A stretch of 64,000 nucleotides of DNA from Elymus sibiricus (GCA_039707655.1 CM077671.1:245162595-245226594); one strand, 5' to 3'; shown: positions 36,061 through 49,200, numbered from the stretch's first letter. The notes: generated from the letters alone by a model not told the origin. Program-made: numbers and translations.

Positions 36061-36439
36061 GTTGGATAAGGTATAAAAAAGGGACAAAGGATGGCCACGT
36101 GGGTGTAGATGCAACATCAATTATATGTTCTCTTTTTCATCCAACTATGTCCAGTATTATCCAGCGTTCGCGTTCGTCCGACAAAAGAAATCGGGTGCTA
36201 TTTGCCCTATCTATTTATCAGTACATATTAAATTCCTTCGAGAACAATTACTTTGCCTGCAATATTTGTACGCAGGACAATTCTTCATTACAAAAGCGGC
36301 ATTATAACGCGGAGGAGGAGCGCGCACCAGCATCATTCCGCACTGGTGTTTATCCGTGTCACGTTGCTCAACGGAATCGCGCACCGGCTTACAACGCCGC
36401 GACCAACTCCCGCGTCCGCACCAAGTTACCGGCCAGCTC

Positions 36440-36795
36440 TTGCATCTATATCAAGACGCCGATGTCGCTCCTGCTCACTCAAGCCGCCCAACAGACGCCC
36501 GTGAGTCGCCGCCCTGCGGTCCAGTCTACGTCGACACGCTGGTGTCGCGCCTGCTCACTCAAGCCGCCCAATGGACGCTCGCAAGTCGCCGCCCTGCGGT
36601 CCAGTCTAAATCGACATGCTGGGGCCGCGAACGCTCGTACGAGCCGCCCAATGGACACTCGTGACCCGCCGCCCCCGCGGTCCGGTTTACATCAATACAC
36701 CGGGGGCGCGAACGCCCGCATGAGCCGCCAAACATACGCGCGAGCCGCCGCCCCCGCGATCCGGTCTACTCCAAACAACGCTGGAGCAAAGGAGA
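36440..36795 (+). repeat. GC-rich tandem repeat with a unit of about 80 bp in element J
   Basis: At least four units share AGCCGCCCAA followed by a GACGC-like word, then GCCGCCCTGCGGTCC or GCCGCCCCCGCGGTCC. Unit phases are near 36482, 36562, 36641 and 36722. Divergence between units is moderate. Confidence 0.7.
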
Positions 36796-36799
36796 AATA

Positions 36800-38479
36800 T
36801 ATAGATATTATCAACCTCCAGCCGCGCAGGGTTGCCCAATGGGTAGGCACTTTGGCATGTTATCCCTGGGGTCCGGTCTGCTTCAACACATCAGAGAGGT
36901 AAGAATCAGATATGGAGGAAACATCCCTGGATAAGTTACAATTTGGACCGGCCATTAACGAGCCGGCAATTCAAAAGTCAGCGGCAAAGAAAATGGCCCT
37001 GGAGGAGCCAGGAGAGCCGGACTACCCGAGAATAACAAAGCATGGGTCAAGAAGCATATAAACTCAATTTGGCCACGACATTTGCCAAAGACATATGATG
37101 AGCATCACGAAGATCATCAGCTCACTACATCGTCTCCAGTTTGGATAAAATCCATCGTTCAGTCGCCAACCTTATGCCGGCTTATGCCACAGCCAAAGAT
37201 AAAGACTCTTAAGCCGCCTCCTCGAGTCAACTTAAGACTCGGGGGATACACATACATGACTTGGCAGATTCAACCGGGCTCAAATATTCTGGAACCCCGG
37301 GTCATTACAAGGAAGATAACCCGGTCCCGGGGCTGCTGCTTATTAGCGAAAGATTTAAAGTTGCACAAGAGGACGATCTGCCATGATGCGTTGTTCAAAC
37401 ATGGGTGCCCTGATTTATTGGATCATCATATTATGATCAATGGAATAAAGCCGACTTATCTGGACCCCAGATGTTTTGCAGTAGTAGCATTGTCTCCTGT
37501 ATATTCTATGGCCAAGCTTTTCCATGATCATAGGTCACTTGGGGGCTTCCAACTCAATGAGTTTAGTTTTCATACCCTCTTGACCGGCTTCCATGCCATA
37601 TATGGGTTAAACCTGCCTGTTTGCAGCTTGCTACTCCGCCAGGTGACCCGCCGTACTCTTGACAGTCAATCTTTCAATAAGACCCTGAACTTGTCAAGGT
37701 TAAAATGGCGGCTTATGTCATGAGAGAGCCGGCTTACAAAGAGCTAGGATAAACTGACCTGTCCGCTGTAGTCTCTTCGCTATGTGGCCTGTTCGTACTC
37801 TTAACAGTCAATCTTTTTTAAGACCCTGAACTAGTTAAGGTTAAAACGACGGATTTATGTCACGTGAGAGCCGGCTTACGGGATTAAAGGCGTTCATGCC
37901 AAGCTTCTTGGAAGCAAAAACCTTGAGTTTTTACAAAATAAGAACAAGAGTTGTCTCTTTTGGTTGTGCCTTCAAGGCCGACTTACAAATATTTGAGATA
38001 TACAAGTATATATTCTCTGTTAGTTGTTTTTATCATATACATACATCATCCTGCATTGCATCATGCATCATACATGCATATCAAGCCGGTCATCAAACCG
38101 GGTTACATCGTAACCTCTGCAGGAACAAATAGATCTTTGATAGCCAAAATGGCTGGATCTTCATCATGGTTTACCATAACCAGTATTAAATGATTGGGGT
38201 TTTTCAAGCCAGCTCAGAAGAATTGACTATTCTCGAAGAGCCGCCCTATCACATATAATGCCGTGTCATCTAATTGACCGGCTCTTGGATTTTTTCAACT
38301 TGTGCTCTATACTAAACTACAACACTTATGGATTTCTCAAACATATATTTGCCGGGTTGCACTATAACCACGAGCAGGGTTTTCATTTCAAGGACAAAGG
38401 CATTATTCCAGGATATTCGACAAAATACCGGGTTACAACCACGGTCAAGGAGTCATTCAACAAATTATGATGAGTTATA
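36800..38479 (+). other. Element J 3' interior homologous to the post-integrase region of G
   Basis: No coding sequence is supported. Segments such as GAGAGCCGGCTTACA followed by AGAGCTAGGATAAAC (37720-37755) and GTCACTTGGGGGCT (37535) have counterparts on the minus strand of G at 31136-31175 and 31360-31380. A direct duplication lies at about 37650-37735 and 37790-37875, both with ACTCTTGACAGTCAATCTTT-like starts. Confidence 0.65.
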
Positions 38480-39235
38480 TTATTCTCACACAGTCCCAAG
38501 TCGCTGCAGGCATACGACCCGGCACTTGGGGGCTACATCATATGATTTTTTTTTCTTTTCAAAAGAGAAGTGCATATGAGTCCCGAGTCACCGCGGGCAA
38601 ACGGCCCGGCACTTGGGGGCTACACTACTCAGATCAAAATTGCTAAAGTCCCAAGTCACTGCAGGCTTGCGACTCGACACTTGGGGGCTACAGTATTCAG
38701 CTGTTCAAATAGATTACAAGGTCCAAACTGAAGACCCGGCCCATCACATACTGATAAGCCGGCCCTTGGGGGCTACACATGTGAAATACAAGACACTCAG
38801 TCTATATTTGGCGACTCAGATGACAACCCAGATTTCTCAACATTCAACACCAAGTTCAAAGTCCTAGGTTGTTGCAGGCAAGACATCCCGTGAAAGAACA
38901 TTTGCTCCCTTGGTGGTTTTGGTAATTAATAACAACATATATATCATTGAACTAATATTTCCACTAAGTATATTTCAGGAAAAGTTCAATGATAGGTTGG
39001 CAAAAGGGTTGTGGAGAAACCCCAAGATGCAAGGAAATGGATTGGCAAAGCTTCGAGCAAGAGGACTCTACATTTTACTTTGTGAGAAATCACTTTAAGT
39101 CCATAGGAAAGCCAATACTATTAAAAGGGGGTAAGGTACTGTTGGTGAACAAGATGCTCCACGTGCGCAAGTGATGGTCACCAAAAACACCCACAAGCTC
39201 TTCCACAAATACTTTGTCTAGAACCCTACCACAAA

Positions 39236-39705
39236 AATCGGTAAGACCAACAATTCCTATTCGGTCTCACCGAGATTCAAACCCTAGACAGATCCTTAGC
39301 CAAACCCATCTCGGTACTATCAACTTTCCACTTCGGTGCCACCAAGTTTAGTTGCCAAGTTTCTGGTTAGCCATTTTCAAGCATCGGTACAACCGAGTTT
39401 TGCCAATTGGTCTCACCGAGATTTGGACCAACTTCCTGGTTAGCTATTCTCAGGAATCGGTACCACCGAGTTTTGTGAATCGGTCTCACCGAGTCTTTGG
39501 ACCAACTCCCTAGTTAGCCGTTGTCAAGAATTGGTACCACCGAGATTTGAGAATCGGTCTCACCGAATTGTGTAATCTGACCGTTGGTCATCAAATCGGT
39601 ACCACCGAGATTTATGTATCAGTCTCACCGAGATTCAAAAGTTACTGCCTTTTGGTCACTTCGGTACCACCGAGTTTTATACTTCGGTGTCACCGAGTTG
39701 GTCAC
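39236..39705 (+). repeat. Array of CGGTNNNACCG inverted-repeat modules in K 5' LTR
   Basis: Eight exact modules and about four with one mismatch occur in under 500 bp. Spacer triplets include CTC, ACC, ACA and GTC; the outer flank is mostly T before and AG after, for example TCGGTCTCACCGAG. The array ends about 40 bases before the TATA box. The 3' LTR copy (56390-56835) keeps four exact modules, with most changes at the CpG steps. Confidence 0.85.
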
Positions 39706-39738
39706 TTTAGGTGTAACGGTTGGATTTTTGGGGATGCC

Positions 39739-39746
39739 TATATATA
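39739..39746 (+). promoter_or_regulatory. TATA box of element K 5' LTR
   Basis: TATATATA in the context GCCTATATATACCCC, conserved at 56869-56876 in the 3' LTR. It marks the likely U3/R region. Confidence 0.6.
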
Positions 39747-40546
39747 CCCCTTCACCACCACCCACTCGAAAGAGAAGCACTCAGAACTATTCCATACTTG
39801 CCCCATCCAATTTTCTGAGAGAGAGCCACCTACTCATGTGTTGAGATCAAGCTATTCCATTCCTACCATATGAATCTTGATCTCTAGCCTCCCCAAGTTG
39901 CTTTCCACCAAATCAATCTCTTCCACCATAGCCAAATCTGTGAGAGAGTGATTGTGTGTTGAGGAGTCTATCATCTTGAAGCACAAGAGCAAGGAGTTCA
40001 TCGACATTATCGAGCCTATTACCTTTTGGAGGGTGGTGCCTCCTAGATTGGTTAGGTGTCGCTTGGGAGCCTCCTACTTCGTGTTGTGGAGTTGAACCAA
40101 GAAGTTTGTACGGGCAAGGAGATCGCCTACTTCGTGAAGATCTACCCATAGTGACGCTAGTCCTTCGTGGACGGAAGCCGTTATGGAATAGTCAAGGTTG
40201 CTACTTCGTGGACCCTTATGGGTGGAGTCCTCCGTGGACTCTCGTGACCGTTACCCTCCGTGGGTTGAAGACTCCATAAACGTGGACGTACGATAGCACC
40301 ACCTATCGGAACCACGGGAAAAATCTTCGTGTCTTCAAATTGCGTTTGATCTTCCTTCCTACCCTCTACTACATATGCTTGTTGTTACTTTCCGCTACTA
40401 TACTCTTAGACATGCATGTGTAGGGTGTACTTGACTTGCTATCATTGCTAAAATCTGCCAACACTTAAAATTGGGGAAAGGTAGTATTTTTATTTGGTCA
40501 AGTAGTCTAATCACCCCCCCTCTAGACATACTTTCGATCCTACAAG

Positions 40547-40558
40547 TGGTATCAGAGC
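40547..40558 (+). promoter_or_regulatory. Primer-binding site of element K
   Basis: TGGTATCAGAGC, complementary to the 3' end of initiator Met-tRNA, stands 2 bases behind the 5' LTR, as in Copia elements. Confidence 0.9.
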
Positions 40559-40597
40559 TTTGGTCTCCATTGCATTGGTCTCAAAACCTAGGAGAGT

Positions 40598-42299
40598 ATG
40601 GCGCCTAGTGAGGGAAATTATCACCGTAGAGGTCCGTACTTTGATGGCACAAACTTTGCTAGTTGGAAGCACAAAATGAAAATGCATATTCTTGGTCATA
40701 ACCCCGCCGTTTGGGCTGTTGTTCGTGTTGGCTTGCAAGGTGAATTCTTTGTCGATGGAAAGGAACTGGATCGTGAAGCGACCGCGGATGAATTGAAGAT
40801 GTTGCAATACAACGCTCAAGCAATTGACATTCTCTTCAACTGCCTATGCCCCGAAGAATTCAACAAAATCAGCCGTCTTGAGAATGCAAAAGAGATTTGG
40901 GATACTTTGGTTGATATGCATGAGGGTACCGAATCCGTGAGAGAATCCAAGTTGGATGTTCTTCAAAGTCAGCTTGACAAGTTCAAGATGAAGGATGGTG
41001 AAGGAGTCGCAGCGATGTACTCTAGGCTAGCTCTCATCACAAATGAGATTGCCGGCTTAGGAAGCGAAGAAATGACTGACAAATTCATCATCAAGAAGAT
41101 ACTTCGAGCCTTGGATGAAAGATATGACACCGTGTGCACATTGATCCAAATGATGCCCAACTACAGAGATCTCAAGCCTACGGAAGTCATTGGTAGGATT
41201 GTTGCTCATGAGATGACGCTCAAGGACAAAGAAGAGCTTCCCAACAAGTCTAGCGGTGCTTACAAAGCTACAAGTGATGCTCCCGCAACTTCAAGCGACA
41301 ACCTTGTCACCAATGAAGAGATAAGCCTCATGGTCAAGAAATTCAACAAGTTCTACAAGAATAGAGGCAAAGAACGAAGCTCCAACTCAAGATATGAAGA
41401 GAAGCATTCGTCAAGTCATGACCGAAACTGCTACAATTGTGGGAAGCCCGGACACTACTCCAATGAGTGCACGGCTCCCTACAAACGAAGAGAAGAGTCA
41501 CCTAGAAGACTAAGCTCAAGGAATGAATCACCTGAAAGAGAGAGAGAAGGAGTAGAGATGATCGTTATGAACGAAGACCTTCAAGGAGAAGTAGGGACTC
41601 GGAGAAGAAGGACAAGTACACCAAGAGCTACACAAGAAGAAGACATCAAGCTCATGTTGGTGAATGGGTTTCCGGCTCCGAATCCGACAACAACTCCGAA
41701 AGAAGCTATCACTCCAACTCTGACTATAGTCAAGATGAAGGTGTTTCCGGACTTGCACTAGTGACTACCAACTCCTACGATCTATTTGATTCACCAAATG
41801 AAGGGAGTGGAAGTTGCTTCATGGCTAAAGGCCCCAAGGCATCACACCCCGAGTATCTTGATTTCAATAGTGATGAAGATGATTTACTTGGTGATGATGA
41901 CTTGCTCTTTGATAAAACTAGTGATGTTAGTCAAAATGAACTTGATAATTTTCATGCTAATCAAGATAAGTTGCTTGATGATGATAAGATGAAAATAGAG
42001 CAACTAACTAAAGAATTAAACACTCTTAAGTTAGCCCATGAATCTACTCTAGAAGATCATAGAGAGCTTGTAAGGACTTATGAGAAACTACGTTTCGAGA
42101 AGCTCACCTTGGAGCAAGAACATGAGTTTCTTGAAGCTATCAATGACGATCTCCAAAAGAATACTTCATCTTATCTATCCAAACGATTACTCTTGTCTAC
42201 ATTCATGCCACAAGTTAAACCTAGACAAACTAGTAACAAAGGCAAGAAAGGTTCTTCATCTAGTAGCAACAATAAAAATGCTAAATCCAATGATGTTGT
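40598..42299 (+). pseudogene. Element K gag, 5' part: Copia-type gag with CCHC zinc knuckle
   Basis: The start is ATG 40598 (MAPSEGNYHRRGPYFDG), 40 bases after the primer site. The N-terminal part is the Copia gag fold (FASWKHKMKMHILG, EIWDTLVDMHEGTE, EMTDKFIIKKILRAL). A zinc knuckle CYNCGKPGHYSNEC lies near 41429-41470, followed by an Arg/Ser-rich tail. A one-base frameshift near 41550 leads to the frame that continues with FDSPNEGSGSCFMAKGPK (about 41785-41838) and an acidic, coiled-coil region. The frame is cut at 42299 by element L and resumes at 51243. Gag would package the RNA of K and perhaps of helpers. Confidence 0.85.
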
Positions 42300-43444
42300 T
42301 GTTGGAAATATGCCCTAGAGGCAATAATAAATTAGTTATTATTATATTTCCTTGTTCATGATAATCGTTTATTATCCATGCTATAATTGTATTGATTGGA
42401 AACTCAAATACATGTGTGGGTACATAGACAACACTGTGTCCCTAGTAAGCCTCTAGTTAACTAGCTCGTTGATCAAAGATGGTTAAGGTTTCCTAGCCAT
42501 GGACATGAGATGTCATTTGATAATGGGATCACATCATTAGGAGAATGATGTGATGGACAAGACCCAAACTATAAACATAGCATATGATCGTGTCAGTTTA
42601 TTGCTATTGTTTTCTGCATGTCAAGTATCTGTTCCTATGACCATGAGATCATGCAACTCCCTGACATCGGAGGAGTACCTTGTGTGTATCAAACATCGCA
42701 ACGTAACTGGGTGACTATAAAGATGCTCTACAGGTATCTCCGAGGGTGTCTGTTGGGTTGGCATGGATCAAGACTGGGATTTGTTACTCCGTGTGACGGA
42801 GAGGTATCTCAGGGCCCACTCAGTAATACAACATCACAATGAGCCTTGCAAGCAATGTGACTAAAGTGTTAGCCACGAGATCTTGTATTACGGAACGAGT
42901 AAAGAGACTTGCCAGTAACGAGATTGAACTAGGTATAGAGATACCGACGATCGAATCTCGGGCAAGTAACATACCGAAGAACAAAGGGAACATCATACGG
43001 GATTAACTGAATCCTTGACATAGAGGTTCAACCGATGAAGATCTTCGTAGAATATGTAGGAACCAATATGGGCATCCAGGTCCCGCTATTGGTTATTGAC
43101 CGTAGAGGTGTCTTGGTCATGTGTACATAGTTCTCGAACCCGCAGGGTCTACACACTTAACGTTTGGTGACGATTAGTATAGTTGAGTTATTTTGTTGGT
43201 GACCGAAGGTTGGTCGGAGTCCCGGATAAGATCCCGGACATAACGAGGATCTCCGGAAGAGTCCGGAGGTAAAGATTGATATATGTGATAATAGTGTTTT
43301 GATCTCCGGAAGGGTTCCGGAATTCACCGGAAGGGGTTCCGGATGTTTACCGAAGTGTTCGGGTGCAGCAACACTTTATATGAGCCAAAGGGGTAAAGCC
43401 CACGAGGTATTGGAAAGTGTAAAAGGAAGTTTTGCTGCTGCCTT

Positions 43445-43540
43445 AAGCGGTACTACCGCTGGTAAGGCAGTACTACCGCGTAAGCGGTACTACCGCTTGT
43501 GTGAAGCGGTACTACCGCTCGTGAACGGTACTACCGCTTG
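43445..43540 (+). repeat. Array of AGCGGTACTACCGCT palindromes in L 5' LTR
   Basis: Five copies of a near-perfect palindrome lie within 96 bp; four have the exact core CGGTACTACCG and one reads CAGTACTACCG. The 3' LTR repeats the array at 50562-50658 without change. It ends about 120 bases before the TATA box. Confidence 0.9.
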
Positions 43541-43658
43541 TACGCGATACTGCTGGAATCCGAGTTGGACTCTTTCCGTGCGGGCCAAACCGACCTTGTG
43601 CGGGCAAAACCGACCTTGTGGAGGTTTTATCTCCAAGTTTAGACCCCGGGGCTCAACA

Positions 43659-43666
43659 TATAAATA
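43659..43666 (+). promoter_or_regulatory. TATA box of element L 5' LTR
   Basis: TATAAATA in the context CTCAACATATAAATAGAGG, as in BARE-type LTR promoters. The 3' LTR has it at 50777-50784. Confidence 0.7.
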
Positions 43667-44125
43667 GAGGGGCAAGGCTAACACACGGGATAGATCAAGA
43701 TTTCCCAAGCCGTGTGCCGGCAACCCTAACCCTCTAGTTCCTCCCGTCATAATCTCCATAGTGCTTGGCGAAGCCCTGCAGAAATTGTTCCTCACCACTA
43801 TCACCACGCCGTCGTGCTGCCGGAACTCATCTACTACTTCATCATCGCTCGCTGGATCGAGGAGGTGAAGGCGTCATCAAGCCGTACGTGTGTTGAACGC
43901 GAAGGTGCCGTCCGTTCGGCGCTAGATCGTGTTTGGATCAAGGGACGACTTGCGATTTGGATCGCGAAGACGTTCGACTACATCAACCGCGTTTCTTAAC
44001 GCTTCCGCTTAGCGATCTACAAGGGTATGTAGATTCACTTTCCCTCTCGTAGATGCTCATCACCATGGATAGATCTTGTGTGTGCGTAGGAAATTTTTTG
44101 TTTCCCATGCGACGTTTCCCAACAG

Positions 44126-44137
44126 TGGTATCAGAGC
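44126..44137 (+). promoter_or_regulatory. Primer-binding site of element L
   Basis: TGGTATCAGAGC, the initiator Met-tRNA site, one base behind the 5' LTR. Confidence 0.92.
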
Positions 44138-45382
44138 TAGGTCTATGCGTAGATGAGATCTCGAGTAGAACACAAAAGGGTTTTGTGGGCGTTGATATTC
44201 AGATTGCTTCCTCCCTTGGTCTTTTCTTGTTTCGACGGTATTGTGGGATGAAGCGGCTCGGACCAACATTACTCGTACGCTTACGAGAGACCGGTTCCTT
44301 CAACTGACATGTAACTTCGTTGCATAAAGATGGCTAGCGGGTGTCTGTTTCTCCCACTTTAGTCGGATCGGATTTGACAAAGGCGGTCCTTAAGAAGGTT
44401 GAAAAGCAATTTTTATATCACCGTTGTGGTTTTTGCGTAGGTAGGAATCGTTCTTGCTAGATACCCGTAGCAGCCACGTAAAACTTGCAACAACAATTAG
44501 AGGACGTCTAACTTGTTTTTGCAGGGTATGTTGTGATGTGATATGGTCAAGTACATGATGAGATATATGTGATGTATGAGATGATCATGTGTTGTATAGA
44601 ATATCACGACTTGCATGTCGATGAGTACGGCAACTGGCAGGAGCCATAGAGTTGTCTTTAATTATTTTCGCCGTTTTGCTTTACTTTATCGCTATGAGTT
44701 AGCAATAGTCGTGGAAGCAACAGTTGGCGCGACAACTTCATGGCGACACGTTGATGGAGATCAATATGATGGAGATCATGGTGTCACACCGGTGACGATG
44801 GAGATCATGCCGGTGCTTTGAACATGGAGATCAAAAGCACAAGTTCATGGCCATATCATGTCACTTATGATTTGCATGTGATGTTAATCCTTTTATGCAT
44901 CTTATTTTGCTTAGGGCGACGGTAGCATTATAAGGTGATCCCTCACTTAAATTTCAAGATAAAATTGTGTTCTCCCCGAGTGTGCACCGTTGCAAAAGTT
45001 CGTCGTTTCGAGACACCACGTGATGATCGGGTGTGATAGACTCTACGTTCGCATACAACGGGTGCAAGCCAGTGTTGCACGTGCGGAACACTCGGGTTAA
45101 ACTTGACGAGCCTAGCATGTACAGACATGGCCTCGGAACAGAAGAGACCGAAAGGTCGAACATGAGTCATATAGTAGATATGATCAACATGAAGATGTTC
45201 ACCATTGAAACCACCTCAACTCACGTGATGATCGGACTTGAGTTGGTGGATTTGGATCATGTTACACTCGAATGACCGGAGGGATGTCAATTTGAGTGGG
45301 AGTTTTTAAGTAATATGATTAACTAAACTCATTATCTTGAACAATAGTCTAAGTTGTCTTTGCTATATTTATGTTGTAGATC
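44138..45382 (+). other. Long untranslated leader of element L
   Basis: There are 1.25 kb between primer site and gag without a supported ORF. A long leader at this place is a known trait of BARE/Angela elements and would hold packaging and dimerisation signals. Several short upstream ATGs are present. Confidence 0.65.
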
Positions 45383-46231
45383 ATGGCTCGCGCAGTAGCA
45401 CCCCTGAATTTTAATGCGTTCCTAGAGAAAGCTAAGTTGAAAGATGATGGAAGTAACTTTGTGGACTGGGCCCGTAATCTAAGGATTATCCTTACGGCTT
45501 CCCATAAGGCTTATGTCCTTGATGCACCGCTTGGTGATCCACCCGCTCCAGTTGAGTCTCTAGACGTTGTGAACGCCTGGCAGGCTCGTTCTGAAGATTA
45601 CTCAATAGTTCAATGTGCAATATTGTATGGCTTAGAACCGAGACTTCAAAGACGTTTTGAACGTCATGGAGCATATGAGATGTTCCAGGAGTTGAAGTTT
45701 ATCTTTCAGAAGAATGCCCGGATCGAGAGGTATGAGATCTCCGATAAGTTCTATGCTTGCAAGATGGAGGAGAACGGGTCTATCAGTGATAACATACTCA
45801 GAATGTCTGGGTACTCCACCCGTCTAGCTGAATTGGGGATGCCCCTTCCGCCAGAGGCTATCACTGACAGAGTTCTTCAATCATTGCCACCTAGCTACAA
45901 GAGCTTCGTGTTGAACTATAACATGCACGGGATGAACAAGTCAGTCGCCGAGCTGTTTGCGATGCTGAAAGCCGCTGAGTCTGAAATTCAGAAGGAGCAT
46001 CAAGTGTTGATGTTCAATAAAACCACTAGTTTCAAGAAAAATGGCAAGGGTAAGAAGGGTAACTCCAAAAAGAGTGGCAAAGCAGTTGCTCCTCCCATGA
46101 AGAAACCCAAGGCTGGACCCAAACCAGAAACTGTGTGCTTTCATTGCAAGGGAACTGGACACTGGAAGCGGAACTGCCCCAAGTATTTGGCTGACAAGAA
46201 GGCGGCCAACAACAAAACAAGGTATATATGA
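45383..46231 (+). CDS. Element L gag (283 codons)
   Basis: The start is ATG 45383 (MARAVAPLNFNAFLEKAKL). The Copia gag domain includes FVDWARNLRIIL, YEMFQELKFIF and LPPSYKSFVLNYNM. A basic Lys/Gly/Ser stretch precedes the CCHC zinc knuckle CFHCKGTGHWKRNC (46137-46178). The frame ends with a stop at 46229-46231. Related polyproteins continue into protease here, so a frameshift near 46215 separates gag from pol in this copy. Gag itself is complete and could still form particles. Confidence 0.88.
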   Translation: MARAVAPLNFNAFLEKAKLKDDGSNFVDWARNLRIILTASHKAYVLDAPLGDPPAPVESLDVVNAWQARSEDYSIVQCAILYGLEPRLQRRFERHGAYEMFQELKFIFQKNARIERYEISDKFYACKMEENGSISDNILRMSGYSTRLAELGMPLPPEAITDRVLQSLPPSYKSFVLNYNMHGMNKSVAELFAMLKAAESEIQKEHQVLMFNKTTSFKKNGKGKKGNSKKSGKAVAPPMKKPKAGPKPETVCFHCKGTGHWKRNCPKYLADKKAANNKTRYI

Positions 46232-46232
46232 T

Positions 46233-49200
46233 ATACATGTTATTGATGTGTACCTTACCAACTCTCGTTGTAGTGCCTGGGTATTTGATACCGGTGTGGT
46301 TGCTCACATTTGCAACTCTAAACAGGAACTGCAGAATAGACGGAGGCTGGCAAAGGATAAAGTGACGATGCGCGTGGGAAATGGTTCCAAGGTTGATGTG
46401 ATGGCCGTCGGCACGCTCGCTCTTCGATTACCATCGGGATTAGTGATGAACCTGAATAAATGTTATTTGGTGCCTGCGTTAAGCATGAACATTATATCTG
46501 GATCTTGTTTATTGCGAGACGGTTACTCGTTTAAATCAGAGAATAATGGTTGTTCTATTTATATGAGTAATATCTTTTATGGTCATGCACCCGAAGTGAG
46601 GGGTTTATTCTTATTGAATCTCGATAGTAATGATACACATGTTCATAACATTGATGCCAAAAGATGTAGAATTGATAATGATAATACCACTTTCTTGTGG
46701 CACTGCCGTTTAGGTCATATTGGCGTAAAACGCATGAAGAAGCTCCATGCTGATTGACTTTTGGAGTCACTTGATTTTGAATCACTTGACACATGTGAGC
46801 CATGCCTCATGGGCAAGATGACTAAGACGCCGTTCTCTGGAACAATGGAACGGGCAAGTGACTTGTTGGAAATCATACATACTGATGTGTGCGGTCCGAT
46901 GAGCATTGAGGCACGTGGTGGTTATCGTTACTTTCTCACCTTCACTGATGACTTAAGTAGATATGGGTATATTTACTTAATGAAACACAAGTCTGAAACA
47001 TTTGAAAAGTTCAAACAATTTCAGAGTGAAGTTGAGAATCATCGTAACAAGAAGATTAAATTCCTACGATCTGATCGAGGAGGAGAATATCTGAGTTATG
47101 AGTTTGGCAGTCACTTAAGACAGTGTGGAATTGTTTCACAATTGACACCGCCTGGAACACCACAGCGTAATGGTGTGTCCGAACGTCGTAATCGAACCTT
47201 ATTGGATATGGTGCGATCTATGATGTCTCTTGCCAATTTGCCACTATCGTTTTGGGGTTATGCATTAGAGACAGCTGCATTCACTTTAAATAGGGCACCA
47301 TCGAAATCCGTTGAGACGACGCCATATGAACTTTGGTTTGGCAAGAAGCCAAAGCTGTCGTTTCTTAAAGTTTGGGCATGTGATGCTTATGTCAAAAAGC
47401 TTCAGCCTGAAAAGCTGGAACCCAAAGCGGAGAAATGCGTCTTCATAGGATACCCAAAAGAGACAGTTGGGTATACCTTCTACCTCAGATCCGAAGGCAA
47501 AGTGTTTGTCGCTAAAAACAAAACGTTTCTTGAGAAAGAGTTTCTCTCGAAAGAATTGAGTGGGAGGAAGATAGAACTTGATGAGGTTGTTGAACCTTTA
47601 CTTCAACCTGAAAGTAGCGCAGCGCAGAAAGATGTTTCTGTAGAGCCTACATCAGCTGAAGAGGAAGTTAATGATGATAATCATGAAGCTTTGGATCAAG
47701 TTGCTATCGAACCTCGTAGGTCGACAAGGACGCGTACTGCTCCTGAGTAGTACGGCAACCCTGTCTTAGAAGTCATGTTGTTGGACAATGATGAACCTAC
47801 GAGCTATGGAGAAGCGATGATGGGCCCGGATTCCGAGAAGTGGTTAGAGGCCATGAAATCCGAAATGGGATCCATGTCTGAAAACAAAGTTTGGACTTTG
47901 GAAGTATTACCTGAAGGGCGTAAGGCCATTCAGAACAAATGGATCTTTAAGAGGAAGACGGACGCGGACGGTAATGTCACCATCTATAAATCTCGACTTG
48001 TGGCAAAGGGTTTTTCACAAGTTCAAGGAGTTGACTATGATGAGACATTCTCACCCGTAGCGATGCTTAAGTCCGTCAGAATCATGTTAGCAATAGCTGC
48101 CTTTTTCGATTATGAAATTTGGCAGATGGATGTCAAAACAGTGTTCCTTAACGGTTTCCTTAAGGAAGAGTTGTATATGATACAACCAGAAGGTTTTGTC
48201 GATCCAGAGAATGCTGACAAAGTTTGCAAACTCCAGCGATCCATTTATGGACTGGTGCAAGCATCTCGGAGTTGGAATCTTCTCTTTGATGAGGTGATCA
48301 AAGCGTTCGAGTTTATACAAGTTTACGGAGAAGCTTGTATTTACAAGAAAGTGAGTGGGAGCTCTATAGCGTTTCTAATATTATATGTGGATGACATATT
48401 ACTGATTGGAAACAATATAGAAATGTTGGAAAGCGTGAAGGAATATTTGAACAAGAGTTTTTCAATGAAGGACCTAGGAGAAGCTGCTTTCATATTAGGC
48501 ATCAAGATCTATAGAGATAGATCAAGACGTTTAATAGGACTTTCACAAAGCACATACCTTGATAAGATTTTGAAGAAGTTCAAAATGGATCAGTCCAAGA
48601 AGGGGTTCTTGCCTGTTTTGCAAGGTGTGAAGTTGAGTAAGACTCGATGCCCAGTGACTGCAGAAGATAGAGAAAAGATGAGTGTCATCCCCTATGCTTC
48701 AGCCATAGGCTCTATCATGTATGCAATGCTGTGCACAAGACCCGATGTCAGCCTTGCCATAAGTATGGTTGGAAGGTTTCAAAGTGATCCAGGAATGGAA
48801 CACTGGACGGCGGTCAAGAATATCCTGAAGTACCTGAAAAGGACTAAGGACATGTTTCTCGTTTATGGAGGTGATCAAGAGCTCGTCATAAAGGGTTACG
48901 TCGATGCAAGCTTTGACACTGATCCGGATGAATCTAAATCGCAAACCGGATACGTATTTGTTCTTAATGGGGGTGCGGTTAGCTGGTGCAGTTCCAAGCA
49001 AAGCGTGGTAGCTGATTCTACATGCGAAGCGGAGTACATCGCTGCCTCGGAGGCGGCGAAGGAAGGTGTCTGGATGAAGGAGTTCATGACAGATCTTGGA
49101 GTAGTGCCTAGTGCGCTTAACCCAATGACTCTGTTTTGTGATAATACTGGTGCCATTGCTCTAGCCAAGGAACCAAGATTTCACAAGAGGACCAGACACA

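Larger units (their letters stand above)
38891..40544 (+). repeat. Element K 5' LTR (1654 bp)
   Basis: The LTR starts TGAAAGAACATTTGCTCCC and ends TTTCGATCCTACA. It includes an array of CGGTNNNACCG modules (39236-39705) upstream of a TATA box (39739-39746). Confidence 0.88.
42300..44124 (+). repeat. Element L 5' LTR (1825 bp)
   Basis: The LTR starts TGTTGGAAATATGCCC and ends TTTCCCAACA, the Angela/BARE ends. The TATA box is at 43659-43666, with a CGGTACTACCG palindrome array at 43445-43540 upstream. Confidence 0.93.

Noticed and set aside
35230..36120. Minus-strand open frame of 296 codons, overlapping long plus-strand frames
   Set aside because: The region is extremely GC-rich, so stop codons are rare in all frames. 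The product is low-complexity Arg/Gly/Ala text without family resemblance, and part of it is antisense to the captured exon-like stretch.
39230..39720. CRISPR-like array, suggested by short spaced repeats in the LTR of K
   Set aside because: Spacing is irregular, units are 11-15 bp inverted repeats, the genome is a plant, and the same array occurs in both LTRs.
43299..43807. Frames inside the LTRs of L, with copies at 50417-50925
   Set aside because: They are LTR sequence covering the palindrome array and promoter region; the frame is incidental and identical in both LTRs because the LTRs are.
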